Of a stretch of 64,000 nt of DNA, positions 44,304-56,816 are shown one piece after another. This stretch comes from Emmonsiellopsis sp. PD_33 (lineage: Eukaryota; Ascomycota; Eurotiomycetes; Onygenales; Ajellomycetaceae). The number at the start of each line of letters is the position of its first letter. The stretch's first letter is position 1. The stretch spans positions 114,380-178,379 of the forward strand of contig JANTQF010000042.1 in the NCBI GenBank assembly GCA_032988165.1, written 5' to 3'. The notes under the pieces were generated by a model. The model saw nothing but the letters and a program-made list of their open reading frames with translations. It was not told where the DNA came from and did not search any database. The translations under genes and the position numbers were made by a program.

Positions 44304-45583
44304 CTACTATCCTTGGGAAGTAGGCAGGATCTCGGATGAAAATATGACATGTTTGGCGGGAAAACATTTGGGAGGAACATTGTTTGCCAAGTTACCCGAA
44401 GCTGATCGAACGGCGTCAATTCACTTTCCGACGATGAAAGATAGAAGAGAGGATATAGAACAAATTATAGATCTTTCTGACCTTGATAATTCAGCCCGAT
44501 AAGCGAATGGGACATTCCGCATCTTTGATAATCCCATTCCAGCTTGCAAATTGAAATATGAGCAATATCAATGTCATTGAAAGGTGTAGTAATCACCTGT
44601 AGAGAGATCTACGCTCATACATTCCTGCTTTCCGGTAACTAAATGGGTAATACATCTAACATTTCCCGCTTGGGTGGCGCCGAATAGTCTCGATCAACCA
44701 GCATCAACGAACCACGGGCGAATCCAATTCTCGAAGACGGCCTAGAACAACAGAAAAAAGAATGCTGCATCGACGTCGTTATATAGATGCAAAAGAAGAA
44801 ATTTCTGTCCTTTTAAACCCCTGGGAGGCTTTTATGCATAGCACGAATTGATGCCGTTGGGATAGCTACCTTCTTTGTCTCCATGCCCGCTGTGTAAATA
44901 TGCGCCCCCCGCATTCCACCGCGCTGAACTGGCACGATATTATTGATGCAGTCTGTTGCATTGTTGTCCCACGGAATTGGAAAATGAATTAGGGGGAAAT
45001 TCTGGTTGGATAAAGGGCCCTGGAGGTGAGTTATATGTGTAGTTAATTTTGTGTGTTAGTGGAGGAGGTGGGTAACCTAGCATTATTATAAATGATTTTA
45101 TTATTATTACCCATCATAGAACTCCAGAACTCTTTCATGGGGCTGCCGAGTTCTGTGAATTCACTTATATGGAAATAGCAATTTCTTATGCTGATGAATC
45201 TTGCAATTCTTGAGTGACAAATGTCACCACTGTATTAGTCGTTGCAAGGAGCGGGGAGCAAGCCAAACTCAGAATAGGTAAAACTCAACTACGTCCCAGA
45301 GTATACAGGGTGCGCAGAAGTAGTCTGTTGAAATGAGAGAATGCGTATAAAGCGGGGTTCAATTAGCTGTGTACAGAGTACAGAATGAAGGCCCAGGAAG
45401 TGGCCTTCAGGGGGTGCATACACAAATGTCAGTACCAAAGAATTAAATGATCTTATATATATTTCAAAATGTGAGATAGTTCAAACAGATAACATCAGAG
45501 GACCAGTATCATCCCAGCTGAGAACTAGAAGCCAGCTCCAGTAATAAAAGATAAAATAGCGGTAAAGAAAAGAAAGAACCCGT
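44304..45583. other. 1.3-kb convergent intergenic region
   Basis: Between the amidase stop and the kinase stop. AT-rich, no ORF of note, no recognised repeat. Confidence 0.45.
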
Positions 45584-47207
45584 CTAACTCTGCTCAGAAC
45601 GAACGGCACCAGACTCCACCAGCGGCTGCATGAGAAAGTCATCATAAGCGAGTTCTTCTGCAGTTGGCCTCTCCTCTGGCACCCAGCGTAATGTCCTTCG
45701 GAGAAAGTTTAGGAATAGCGTGCGATCTTCGCCGTTTAGCCGCCATTCGCGTGTTTGAAACGACTGATCTGGGATAGGGACAGATCCCTTCCAGTTACCT
45801 GTGAAAAAAATGACTTTCATGAATATCATAAACTTTGTCGGAGGGGTTAATGAAGTGATTCCGCGAAGCAAAGCTAACCTTGTTCATCCCAATACTGAAG
45901 ACATTTCTTGCTCTTTTGAATAAATTCCCGGGGTGGAGGACCCAACAGTGAGACCATTTCTGCTAGATGTTGTTCATCATTTAAAATCCCATCCTTCTTC
46001 GCGAAGAATAAACGCTCCCCCTCAAATATGTCCCAAGTCTAAAATTGTAAATCAGCCGCATCGCTCAATCATAGCAGCAGTCCCCTATGCTTGTGGAGTT
46101 GTACTCAATTGGGGCACTTTGTTCTTACCATCACACCAGCAGACCATAGATCAACCTTGTTGTCCCATTCCATCTCCAGAATCACCTCCGGCGCCCGGTA
46201 TATACCGGGCATGATATCTCCTCGGTGCATATGATTACCAATTCGTGCCTCACCAAGATCACAGAGCACTGGTAAACCGGTGCAAGTTGGCATGGGTCGT
46301 GAAGTATATATAGTACGATCAGCCAGACTTTTCCTGGCGCTCGGATGGTCGATTTCGTCTTGTTCGAGTTGCGCCAGCATGGAATCATCATGCACACCCT
46401 GGAGAAGATTGTTGGAGGAGATATCTGCATCAAAGTTAGTGGCTAGTACGATTGACCAAGACCGATGTTTTAATTTACCGGTATGCACAACTTCACATTG
46501 GTGCAAATAAGCAGTGGCAATAAGCAGAAACTGAATGCTTCTCTGTACGAGATCCTTAGGAAACATCTTTTCTGGGAAGAGCCTAAGAAAATCAGTGTAG
46601 CTCATCCCAAGCGGTGTATAAAGAAGGCACCGATGCACTCCATTGTTAGGCCCTGTAACTTCGAAGGAATCGATGATTTTCCGGACGAGGTCTTTCCCAG
46701 CATGCTTCTCAACTGGGAATCCATTAAGATGCCGGGAAACTATAACCTCATGTTCTTCACGCCTTTTGCCATCATTCTGTGTGCATACTTTGAGTGTGAG
46801 ATATCGATGCTCTCTAAGAAAATAATTAGATCCTAGGATCCATCCATCGTCAATCATTTACTTGGATTGGATGCAAACCTCAAATCCCGACAAAGCCACA
46901 CAGTCGACGACGTTCCAAAACCCAACTTACAAACTACTCGATACCTCGACTTGAGAATTTCACCGATATAGACTGGGTAGAACTGTTCTGCTTTGTACGA
47001 AGGAATATCTTCCTCTTCAATCAAATTTTCCGTGCTTAACTGTGGAAATGCAGACTTTGAGAAATCGTGAGCTGGTGACTGGAGTGAAGAAAAAGTTGCT
47101 CTGAGAGGGTAGTATTGGCGTATTGATTGAGATAGTTGAGAGGTAAACACACGACCAAAAGACACAGGCAAGAGCTTCATACGGGCGCGAAGCATCACTC
47201 CCGCCAT
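45584..47207 (-). CDS. SRPK-like serine/threonine protein kinase
   Basis: Exons 47207..46879, 46813..46479, 46424..46129, 46038..45879, 45798..45584, giving 444 residues. The SRPK-type opening EEEDIPSYKAEQFYPVYIG is followed by the glycine loop KLGFGTSSTVWLCRD and the ATP lysine in LTLKVC. The catalytic loop is HTDISSNN (rebuilt across intron 2) and the metal motif is DLG, both SRPK features (HTD and DLG), but Ser replaces the usual Lys of HTDIKPEN. GIYRAPEVILEMEWDNKVDLW and PEERPTAEEL close the domain. The spacer of SR-protein kinases is short. The first about 40 residues are Arg/Ser-rich and hydrophobic, resembling a mitochondrial presequence; inner ATGs at 47195 and 47180 are alternatives. 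Belongs to the lineage-expanded fungal SRPK-like group; targets unknown. Confidence 0.88.
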
Positions 47208-47730
47208 TATCACAAGCAGAGTGATTTTGAATTTCGGCCGTGTGTGGGGGATTCCTGGAGGGATTCTCTGGATTTTCGACAGCCAAGAAGCGCAAATAAT
47301 CCTCCTGCCGCAGCAGAGGCATTTCACGCATGAAGAACACGCGAACCGCAGTCAATACGGATCAACCCACCAATCTCGTAACCTGCGGCAGAGAAGGATG
47401 AGCTGCATGGGACTGATCGAATATCGAATATGGCGTATTTTCCTCTTGTTGATGGGCGAGAAGCTTGATTGTCGGGTTGCCTTATTGACGCAAGAAAACT
47501 GAGCGGCGCCCGGAGAATTATCTCAAGCTTTTTGTTATGTGAATTCGGCCCACAATGAACTTGGGTTGCATCCAGTAAAGACCGGGGCTTGATAAACGCC
47601 ATGCTCCGTATAGTTACATCCATTTGTCGCATTTTTATCCCTCATCGATCACCACAAAATGACTGACCATGGCAGTTCTCTAGCGTGCGCTTCTTCTCGG
47701 CAGGCTCTGCCGCTCCGGGCAGTGCTCAAG
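47208..47730. other. Kinase upstream region
   Basis: Promoter of the SRPK-like kinase. Short frames only; no feature supported. Confidence 0.4.
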
Positions 47731-48138
47731 CTACGAGGAGTGAAGCCCCCGGCACAGAACGACAACTTCGACAAGGGTGCTGAGATCATCTTGAAAACCA
47801 TGCTTGGCCAAATGATCTGTGACCTTGCTGATGTACCGCTGGAGCCGAGGATCATATGCGCCTGTCTTTGCTCCCAGTGATAGAGATAAAGCAGCTGAGG
47901 CATGTAGCGACATACTACGTGTATGTGGTGTATCAACGCAGTGTCTGCCAATAGAGGGCGAGAATAACCGAATGACAAGCATGAAATCATGCAGGAAACG
48001 AACTGTCCCCGCGTCCTGGTCTGGGCTTACGCTAATCAAAAGATAACAAGGATCGAGGATAAGGTGCGAAATATCCCATCCTGTTCCACGGCTCCCCTCC
48101 GCCACGATACCAAGAAGCCAACCAGCTCCATCATCCAT
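47731..48138 (-). CDS. Hypothetical protein of doubtful status
   Basis: A 135-codon ATG frame beginning MDDGAGWLLGIVAEGSRG. It contains one moderately hydrophobic stretch (FLHDFMLVIRLFSPS) and ALSLSLGAKTGAYDPRLQRY. No family recognised, no signal peptide, no clear splice partner. Listed because it is the longest uninterrupted frame in the interval; it could be chance. Confidence 0.22.
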   Translation of the reverse strand: MDDGAGWLLGIVAEGSRGTGWDISHLILDPCYLLISVSPDQDAGTVRFLHDFMLVIRLFSPSIGRHCVDTPHTRSMSLHASAALSLSLGAKTGAYDPRLQRYISKVTDHLAKHGFQDDLSTLVEVVVLCRGLHSS

Positions 48139-49063
48139 GGGGAACACAGTTAGTCAGCGTTTCCAATTACTGTAGCTCCGGCGCAGCTCGAGTTACCATC
48201 GGGGCCAATATCTGGCTTGAGCAACTCCCTAACCGGACAACCCGCTGTGGTGCGTTCGCCGGCGGCAGAACTCATCGCCATTATTCTCGTCAAGCATGGT
48301 GGACCTTGACCGTGACTGTGGCTGTATGGCGAAGAAATTTGCTATCGCTGGTCAGTTTTTAGCGTGCGAGACTCCTTCTTAGCACGCGATAAGAGGGTCC
48401 GGCACCAACTGGCTGGTTGGCGGTTGTTATTCTTAGGTACTCTGCACCCTCCCTCTGCTGGGAGGACGTGCATTATTCTTGCCCGCATACATTTTGTCCG
48501 CATCTCCTCCAGGAACCTGCTTCTTTATCGAACGCTTCTTTCACTCGCTTTGCGTCCTCAGCGCTGGATCATCGCTGCAATTCTCTTTGTTGCTTCAAAT
48601 TACCTCCGTACCTATTCCCTCGACAGGCATGTTCTCTGCTGTGCTTCCAAATATACTCGCCTCCACCATATAACCGGCCCTGTGCCTGCTTTTCTATTAA
48701 ATATCTCCTCATTCCGCCCATCCATTTCTTAATACAGTACTGATCCCGAGCATCAAACTGCCTACCTACCATACCTCGGCCTTCCCTGACGGCTATTCCT
48801 CGAGATATACCCACCCACCCCCCCCTGTGGAACCATATGAGCAGTCGTGAGACGGTTTCACCTACATCGGACAGGACGAGGTCGTTTGGCACAACACGCC
48901 CCAGGGGAGCGTACATACTTGTGTGATATTGATGGGATCTGGGATATAGATACCGGGGGATTACTACTGGGAGGGCAATCGGTGACGATAATTCGGTGGA
49001 TTCAAAGTTGTTCGCCTCATGCCACAGGTTCCTTGAAGTCCTGACAAAATATATTCGGCCGCC
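48139..49063. other. Intergenic region upstream of rhodopsin-domain gene
   Basis: Includes a pyrimidine-rich part (48360-48780), possibly a long 5' leader of the gene that follows. ORFs here overlap in several frames and none is convincing. Confidence 0.4.
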
Positions 49064-50829
49064 ATGGAGGAGACGGCGATACTCGTGGCTAGGATGTATT
49101 CCACGGAAGCACCCGCCCCTCAGCTGAGGCACGAAATTATGCCCACCTTACTCGTCAGTTGGTGGTGTACCTGTTTCTCTCTCGCGTTTATTTTTATTCG
49201 GATAATTGGTCGGTACATTCGGACCCAGCATCTTTTCCCAGAAGACTGGGTTATGCTCTTGAGCATTATACCACTACTCACCCGCATGGGCTTCGTGCAT
49301 GTGGTTCTGATATGGGGGACAAATAATGTGATTTCTACGGGTTTTGCGGCGGATGAAATTTGGCGTCGACAGATTGGAAGCGGATTAGTTTTGGCGGCGA
49401 GGATATTCTATGCTCTTTTGTAAGCTCCAATTTCTCCTATCCCTTCTATTCCATGCAAGCCCACTCACCTTTGGTCCAAACCTTTTACCAACTAACGAAT
49501 AAAATCTACAGCATTTGGACTGCCAAATTCACTGTTTCCGAATTCCTCAAACGACTTACCGCGCAAATCTGGCGGCGCTCCTTCAAAATGATCCTACATT
49601 CCATCCGCCTCTTCCTAGCTGTCACATTCATTGCAGTAGTGATTGCTACGTTGGCGGAGTGCCAGCCATTTCATCATTACTGGCAAGTCAGCCCGACCCC
49701 CGAACCCAAATGCCGTCAGGGGTACGCACATCTCATTGTTATGGGTGCCTGCGATGTCATCACGGATCTCCTACTTGTCGCCTTCCCTATCCCGATTATC
49801 ATCGTTTCATCGATGCCCGCAAAACGCAAAGTCTATCTCACCACCCTCTTCGCCATGTCCCTTGTCCTCGTTGCAATCACATGCTATCGTGTACCAGCAG
49901 TTATTGAACGTCATGGGAATCAGCAATATCGCTCACTATTTGCTTCCCTCGAAATACTTGCTGCCACGGTGGTCTCGAACGCGATCGTCATTGGGTCGTT
50001 CGTACGAGATAAAGGTGTCAAAAAGCAAAAGTACAAAAATAACAAACTTGGCTCGGTCAGCGAAGCGAGCGACCGCGATTTCTCGCGCCGGGCTACTATT
50101 ACACATCACCACTGGGGCAGCGATGCTGATCTTGCGACCGAACTTGGAATGCGCCTCGACCCTGAGCTGCAAATGCCGACGTACCAGGAAATTCGGCCGG
50201 CCCCCGCGGCTTTGCCGAGCCAACAAGCCATTTCCCCCAGAAACAGCTTAGTCGAAGCAAAGTGGGATCCAAGCAACCTACGTGATGAAGATCAGACCCT
50301 CGAATCCCACCCTAAAAGACCACAAACGCTTCCGCCCCTCGACTCACTTGGCCCTGTCCCAAATCAACCCCCACCCTCCTCTACCCATGAACCAAATGTT
50401 AAACCTCCCACAGAATCAGGGAAAGTCTCCCTAAACGATGTGGGGGGTCTTTTAGCAAGCAGACAATCATCAGCAACGGCTTCCACTATTGTTGGACACG
50501 AAACCGGCCCGGAACCGCAACGCCAGCCTTCCCAATCTAACCGTCGAAGCCGTGGTTTCTTCGAGATTGTGTCCAATTTTCTGGGATCACCTCCTCAGAA
50601 CTCAAGTTCTGAAGTCCTAAACCCGCAGCCTGTAGCAAGGAACTTCTCCCGTCCACTAGGCGGCAGTGAACGGACCTCACACGAGCAATGTTCCGCCTCT
50701 GTTTCTCCTGAGCCGACACCCTCAGAACAAGACCCTCTTGACGATAGTATAACCCGGAACCGTGAGATGCGGCTCAATGACCCTGGGAATCTTCTTAATA
50801 AAGATTTGGAAAAGAATGTCCCGCCATGA
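49064..50829 (+). CDS. Rhodopsin-domain (PTH11-like) membrane protein with long tail
   Basis: Exons 49064..49419 and 49512..50829, giving 557 residues. Seven helices fill about residues 25-315: LLVSWWCTCFSLAFIFIRI, MLLSIIPLLT, LAARIFYALFIWTAKF (rebuilt across the intron), SIRLFLAVTFIAVVIATLAE, CRQGYAHLIVMGACDVITD then LLVAFPIPIII, TTLFAMSLVLVAITCYR and SLFASLEILAATVVSNA. The block CxxGYAHLIVMGACDVITD parallels CRDGLKNLITMASLN in the gene at 7872-9180. A 240-residue Ser/Pro-rich cytosolic tail follows, with no recognised domain. Probably a plasma-membrane receptor-like protein; ligand unknown. The start ATG lies just upstream of the first helix. Confidence 0.88.
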
Positions 50830-51590
50830 TAATCATGTAATGATTTCTTATATTTCTAATCATTATCTAGGCTAATTGCATTTGCACGGATGGATGGATG
50901 GCCTTTGGCCTTCAAAATTGTACTACAACGATATACTCGCATAGCGAGGGTTGATTTAATTTTTATGATACCACGATTGTCCACGTATTTATCGACCTAT
51001 GGTCATTTTTCATGGACCTTTTTCATTTTCTACCAAGCGATGGAGTTTTTTTGGGCATTTGATTTTCCAAAATACCTTTGGACTGATATTGAGCCAAACT
51101 ACATGATTCCCTTTGTTTCAACATTACCTAATTAATCGGGCTAAATCTATTTCTAAAAATGTCGTGTTTACTATCATATGGTCATCCCCAACCCCATATA
51201 TAGCTACAGCATGTCTTGTACTCAAGCAGCACAGCATTAATAATACAACTTAAATCAGTCTATTCTAGGCCCCGGCGGGGTTTGCTTCTACCCCACCCAT
51301 GATTTGGTTCGTTATTGAAAGTTCCGCACAATACAGATATGTACGTTCTTAAGTTGCATACGCTTCATTTATGCAATTTGGGAAACACAAGGCACTCGAT
51401 TTTGGTAAGACGGTAGCTAGCCACCGGCAGCTTAGCAGTCGGTTAAGTATGGGTTGCTGTTTCTGGATATGCATGGGGAATGGGGAATGGGAAGAATCCC
51501 CTTTAAGCCTCGAACTTCCTTGTGCCGTTTGTTAGTAGGTAATGTTTGGGTCTCCCTCTGCTTTCTTTGTCGGTCATTATGTATAGTGCA

Positions 51591-51619
51591 CATACACACA
51601 CACGCTCTCTCTCTCTCTC
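51591..51619. repeat. CA/CT dinucleotide microsatellite
   Basis: A CACACACACAC run followed by GCTCTCTCTCTCTCTC. Compound simple repeat, no coding role. Confidence 0.7.
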
Positions 51620-53221
51620 CAGAGAAACATATGCCACTCTACACCTGCCTTCCCAGATCTTTTCGCTCTATCCTGATCTCTCCTTGTTAGGGGGAAATCG
51701 ACACAGAGCCTTTATACTATTCCCTTCATGAGAGGACCTATCCGTAGCTTCCAAACTTGTCCAGATCTCCGCCCCTCGAGATATAAATATCCTGTCCCAC
51801 CAACCGGAAATGAGCCCTTGTCACTGGTGCCACCTATATACTGATGCGAGTTAACTGCGCCTGTGGTTGGGGGATCTGCAGGCGCCCACCCAAACCATCT
51901 GGCCTTGTCTAGTGGCTTTTATTCTAGACTGAATTTGTCATTGTCTGATCAAAGCTCCCTGGTTACCGAGTCCCGGTTATGCATGGGGAGGAAGACTACA
52001 AATAGCGGCGTAGTCCATGAAGAAAAGGGGGTTTGGTTTGAGGGTGTGGTGGATTTTGGCGTTGGTCTGTGCTTGGAGCTGGGTGGGGCGGGCCTATTTT
52101 TAGTTGAAAAGTTTCTTTTCATCCCATTCAACAAAAGAAGTGGAAATATCCCTGTTTAATTATCCGAGTCTGTTTATAGGGGCATGGGAAGTGGTTTACA
52201 TCATGTAGAATAAATTCCTTATTCTAACAAAATTTGGTCCAACTTCTACCATAGTAATTTGCATTTTTGCGAACCATTCACCACTGTGCGCTGCACGTTC
52301 TGACTACAGTATTTGGGCATGGCTAATGTTTTCCCAGAATATTCACCAAACAGACCTTGCTCCCGTAGACCGAAGCAGGGTCCATACTCGCTGGTACCAC
52401 AGTTAAATCTCATGCCCCGGCAGCACCACGAGTGCTGGCATATGGCTTTGTCCTCGAAATTTTCGCACTGTACAACCCTGTTTCAGATGTTTCCTCGCGT
52501 CACTATCTGATTTGAATACTCAATCTCAGGATAAAATGGATGGTTTCAACCTAAAGAGTCTTTTTAAATAACTGCTTTCCTCAGTTGCTTATTGGACTCC
52601 TTGCGTTCGTTTGGGGGAATACAATGGAATTAAACTACTCCTAGTGAGATTCCATGATAGATTTCGACTGTTGACATAGAACTATTAAGATTTTCCCCCC
52701 TTCCCATATCCCTCGGTCCTTGACGTACTTCCCGCTGCCCAAGCTCTAGGCCCCTTTAATGTTAAGCTAAAAAACAGATTAAAGTCAACAGTTTCTTTTT
52801 GGAGCGTGGTGTGATAGCCCCCATGGCTCAAAATGGTCACGATAGTATAAAAGAGCAGACCCCCCCAGAGCACACGTCGGACGGTTCCTGCATGGCTGGA
52901 ATGTTTGTGGCTTCACAAACTACAAGCCCTTTCCGTTTCAGTTGACGAAAGCTCTCTCTATAGGCTGTGGTTTGTCAGATAGATGAACCTTTCATGCTGT
53001 GTGCTGATTTCATCGGTCTGAGCTACACACGTGGCTATCTGAGGGTTACCATATCAGGGTGATGGTAAGCATGCCCCCCCCCAATGCTGTTGTGGCATCC
53101 CACTAACTCAGCAGCAGGTTCTAAGTTAGGGCTTCTGACTTTTTATTTTCTTCTTGGAAAAAGGACATAAGGGTAGCTAAATGTAAGTAACAATCGCTAA
53201 ACTCCTTCAGTGGAATTTGTT

Positions 53222-53265
53222 TACCCAGTGGCATGAAGTACGAAGCCTATTTATGCCACTGGGTA
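53222..53265. repeat. Perfect 13-bp inverted repeat with 18-base loop
   Basis: TACCCAGTGGCAT at 53222..53234 and its exact complement at 53253..53265. A DNA hairpin or end-like palindrome in a gene desert; may be a remnant of a MITE-like or recombination element. Confidence 0.75.
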
Positions 53266-54867
53266 TTGACTTTAGTAAATCCCACACTCCATTTCCCAAT
53301 CCTTTTATGAGGTGCCACCATACTCAATCCCAAATCTAATCCACCGAGAAGCTCAGTACCCATTCCTAATAACTGTACAACAAGGTCTTTACTTCCGAAA
53401 ATGGATGAAAATTCCTCCGAGCCTCTCACGATACAATGCAAATGAACGAGGATCTGCCACCCTTGTGGTGACACCATAATTAATTATTTTCGGTATCAAT
53501 AAAACAAGGTTAATGCCATTCATCTTGAGTTAAACTGCTGGCTAAACAGTGGTACTGGCTAATAATGGCTCACTGTTTAAAAAAAACAATACTTTGCCCA
53601 ATCTACAATGCCAGAAACATTGTCTCTTTTTCTACCTCGTAGGGTAAGCCGGGGGCGTTATCTGGGTAAATGCGCTAATAGTAAGTGGACTACTCGATAC
53701 CCCCAACAAAATGTGCCTGGCCAATAACTATTTTGCGCAGCCTTTGATGGTCGTGGAGCTTGAGCAAGGGGGGGTGATGGTGCTGAACTCAAGGGGGGAC
53801 AGGCCGGACTGTATCTAGTACAGATTCCCGCAGTATTTAGGTATTATAACTCTATATCTGGCCATGAATATACTACCAGACTTTGTAACCAAATAAATCA
53901 TAAAATATAACCCAGCCCTCGTGGAATGTGACGAAGGGATCCCCAGGAGGTATATTCATTAGGGCACATATAGTCACGTGGGTGTTTACACAGGGGCTGG
54001 TCCGGTTGGAATCGCCCGGAAGCTACTAACTACCCCGCAAATTCAACCTATTTTGAGGACTGCTGAGGGATGAAAATAGAGAGAGATTACATGTATTTAG
54101 GAGGCTACAATTGTCGACCGGAACCCACCCGGCACATTTTTTCATTTGAAATGACAGCTGAATAGTAAACAGTCTCAAAGATTTACTATTTTTCCTCGCC
54201 TCAGCTAATGCAGCTGGCAGTCATTACAGGTACCCGTGGACTATTTACTTCGACTCCCTGGTCCTAGTCCGGTTATAACTTAGAATGCAGATAACCCTAT
54301 TATTGAGCCTAGGCAAGCAGCCCAAATCCTCCGGTTATTGTTTATCCCGAATTCCTGTCAACTCCCAAACACCGAGATCCGATGCAGCTCTGGGGAAGAG
54401 GGGTTTTTGAATGGCCATGACTCGGCTATTAACCTAACTATCCGCCGTTAAGCCAAGTTTGCTTTTGGGACCCTTACCATTATGTGCCGGTTAACAACTG
54501 GGGTGGTTATCAAGGGCCCTCGAATAGTACAAGTGACCTAACCCCTCATGAAATGGAAATATTTTTATATCATCGCCCACACACCCAGGCGCGAGAAGGG
54601 GACAATATCACCATCATACTGTTGGTTCGCCTAGTGGTTCGGTGCTACCTCCTTACCTAGGGGCATACAATTCTTGATCTGACCTGATTCATTCAATTGC
54701 TTCTCATCTCTATTTCGAACACAAAATCCAGCTGCTATTTTTTGCCATTCTGACGTCCAAAGCCCATTTAAACAGTCAAAATGATCTTCAACTCGCTCAA
54801 CCCACCCCTTGATAGTACGCATCCAGTCCCCCATCCCCCCCATTATACAAGAACCATTTCTAACATC

Positions 54868-56816
54868 ATGTTGCAAACAATTACAGTTCCCACTGACATC
54901 ACCGTCTGGGACTGGCTATTCGATCCATACTCGGGCTACTCGCCATTCGCAAACTTCCCCGCCTCCGAGATAGCTGGTTACACCAATGCGGCAACCAAGG
55001 AGCGCATTAGCTTCACGCAGGTGAAGGAATACACCACGTACCTGTCGACCGCGTTGGTGAAAATGTTCAACTTCAAAGAGGGGGATACGGTTGCGCTGTT
55101 CAGCCAGAACACGATATGGTATCCGGTTGCCATGCTGGGGGCTATTCGAGCGGGTGCGTTTTTTATTAATACTCGTTGTAACATTGTTGCATGAGGGATT
55201 ATGAAATTTAAAGCGCTAACAGGTGTGGATATTATACAGGCGGTGTTGTCTCCGGTGCCTCTCCAGCATATAATGTCGAAGAAATGTCCTACGCGCTCAA
55301 GACCGCCAAAGCAAAAATTCTAATGACAATGCCGTCATCTATGGAAGTAGCTGTTCAGGCGGCTAAGAATGCGGGAATCCCCAAGAGTAGGGTATTTCTC
55401 CTAGAGGGCGAAATCCAGGGGTATACTACCATGAAGCAGCTTCTGGATATTGGAAGAAGTTATGGGCCAGAGGGACAGGTTAGGCCGTTCAAAATCCCTC
55501 CGGGAAAGAAGAATAAAGATGTCTGTGGCTATCTGAGCTTTTCCAGTGGCACGACTGGGCTCCCAAAGGCTGTAAGTCATGGCACGCGTTAGGATGCTAG
55601 TTGTGGATATGATAATCGCCGATATACTTAATTGCTGACCCCTACTTTTCATCTAATAGGTCATGATCGCGCATCAGAACGTGATTGCACAGTGCCTCCA
55701 GGTTCAGCAACTTAACGCAGAACCTCATAAGAAGATTCTTGCAGTTCTTCCGCTTTTTCATAGTAAGTAGAACCCATTCCTACTTCATCCCGTCTCCTCC
55801 CCTCCCCTTCATCGCGGAATAATCAACAGCAAACACACACCACTTACAACCCCACAGTCACCGGCCTAGTCCACCAACTCCACCTCCCCGTCCTCCTCAA
55901 TGCAGAAGTCTACATGCTCCCCTCCTTCAGCATGGAGTCCATGCTCGACGCCATCACCGCCTTTCAAATCACCGAAATCCTCCTCGTCCCACCAATCCTC
56001 ATCCGCCTAGTCCGCGACCCCATCGTCTCCAAATACGACCTCTCCCACATCCGCCGCTTCTCCTCCGGCGCCGCGCCCCTAAGCGCTGAGATCCTAAACC
56101 AACTACAGCAGAAATTCCCCGGCACGGGCTTCAAGCAAGGCTACGGCATGACGGAGTCCTGTAGCTGCATTACGGCACACCCGCCCGATAAGATGAGCTA
56201 CGATTATGCGTTTCGCGTGGGCAGTATCGTGGCTAATACGGAGGTGAAAGTCATCCATCCGGACACGGGGGCGGAGCTGGGGTATGACGAGCCCGGGGAG
56301 ATCCTAGCGCGCGGCCCGCAGATTGTCATGGGGTACTTGGACAATGAGAAGGCGACGCGGGAGACGTTCGGGGAGGACGGGTGGCTGCATACGGGTGACG
56401 TGGGCATGATGGACCGCGAGGGGTTTCTCACGATTACGGATCGGATCAAGGAGATGATTAAGGTTAAGGGCATTGGGGTGGCGCCGGCGGAGCTGGAGGA
56501 TTTGCTCTTGGGTCATCCGGATGTGGAGGATGTGGCGGTGCTGGGGATTCGGGATGATTATTCGGGCGAGTTGCCGAAGGCGTTTGTTGTTCTGAAGGGT
56601 AGTGCCCCGGGGGCTGATAAGGTAGAGGTTGGGAAGCGGTTGCTTCAGTATGTGAAGGAAAATAAGGTCAGGCATAAGTGGGTTGTTGAGGTGGAGTTTG
56701 TTGATGAGATTCCTAAGAGTGCGAGCGGGAAGATTTTGCGGAGGGTTTTGAGGGAGCTAGAGAAGAAGGGGAGTGGGAAGGGGGTTGCGGTTCGTGATGA
56801 GAAGGCGAAGTTGTAG
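54868..56816 (+). CDS. 4-coumarate-CoA-ligase-like acyl-CoA synthetase, peroxisomal
   Basis: Exons 54868..55153, 55240..55571, 55660..55762, 55858..56816, giving 559 residues. ANL-superfamily enzyme that adenylates a carboxylic acid and transfers it to CoA. Motifs: GGVVSGASPAYNVEEM rebuilt across intron 1, the P-loop YLSFSSGTTGLPK, AVLPLFHITGLVHQL across intron 3, GYGMTESCSC, GWLHTGDVG, and the C-terminal lysine motif SASGKILRR. The C-terminus is AKL, a PTS1 variant, so import into peroxisomes is likely. Related fungal enzymes activate aryl or fatty acids; substrate unknown. An upstream in-frame ATG at 54781 would add 29 residues; the inner start MLQTITVPTDI fits the family better. Confidence 0.93.

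Larger units (their letters stand above)
50830..54867. other. 4-kb AT-rich gene-poor region
   Basis: The longest stretch without a gene. It contains only short, biased frames, and I found no protein motif of a transposon. A dinucleotide microsatellite and a perfect hairpin are listed separately. Relic repeat DNA that has lost its ends, perhaps after RIP, would fit but is not shown. Confidence 0.5.

Noticed and set aside
53247..53477. 76-codon minus-strand frame in the gene desert
   Set aside because: Short, with no motif of retrotransposon proteins; overlaps the 53222-53265 hairpin.
37995..56816. A secondary-metabolite biosynthetic cluster
   Set aside because: A CoA ligase, transporters and amidase occur in this part of the window, but no polyketide synthase, NRPS, terpene synthase or cytochrome P450 is seen, and the genes are interspersed with unrelated ones.
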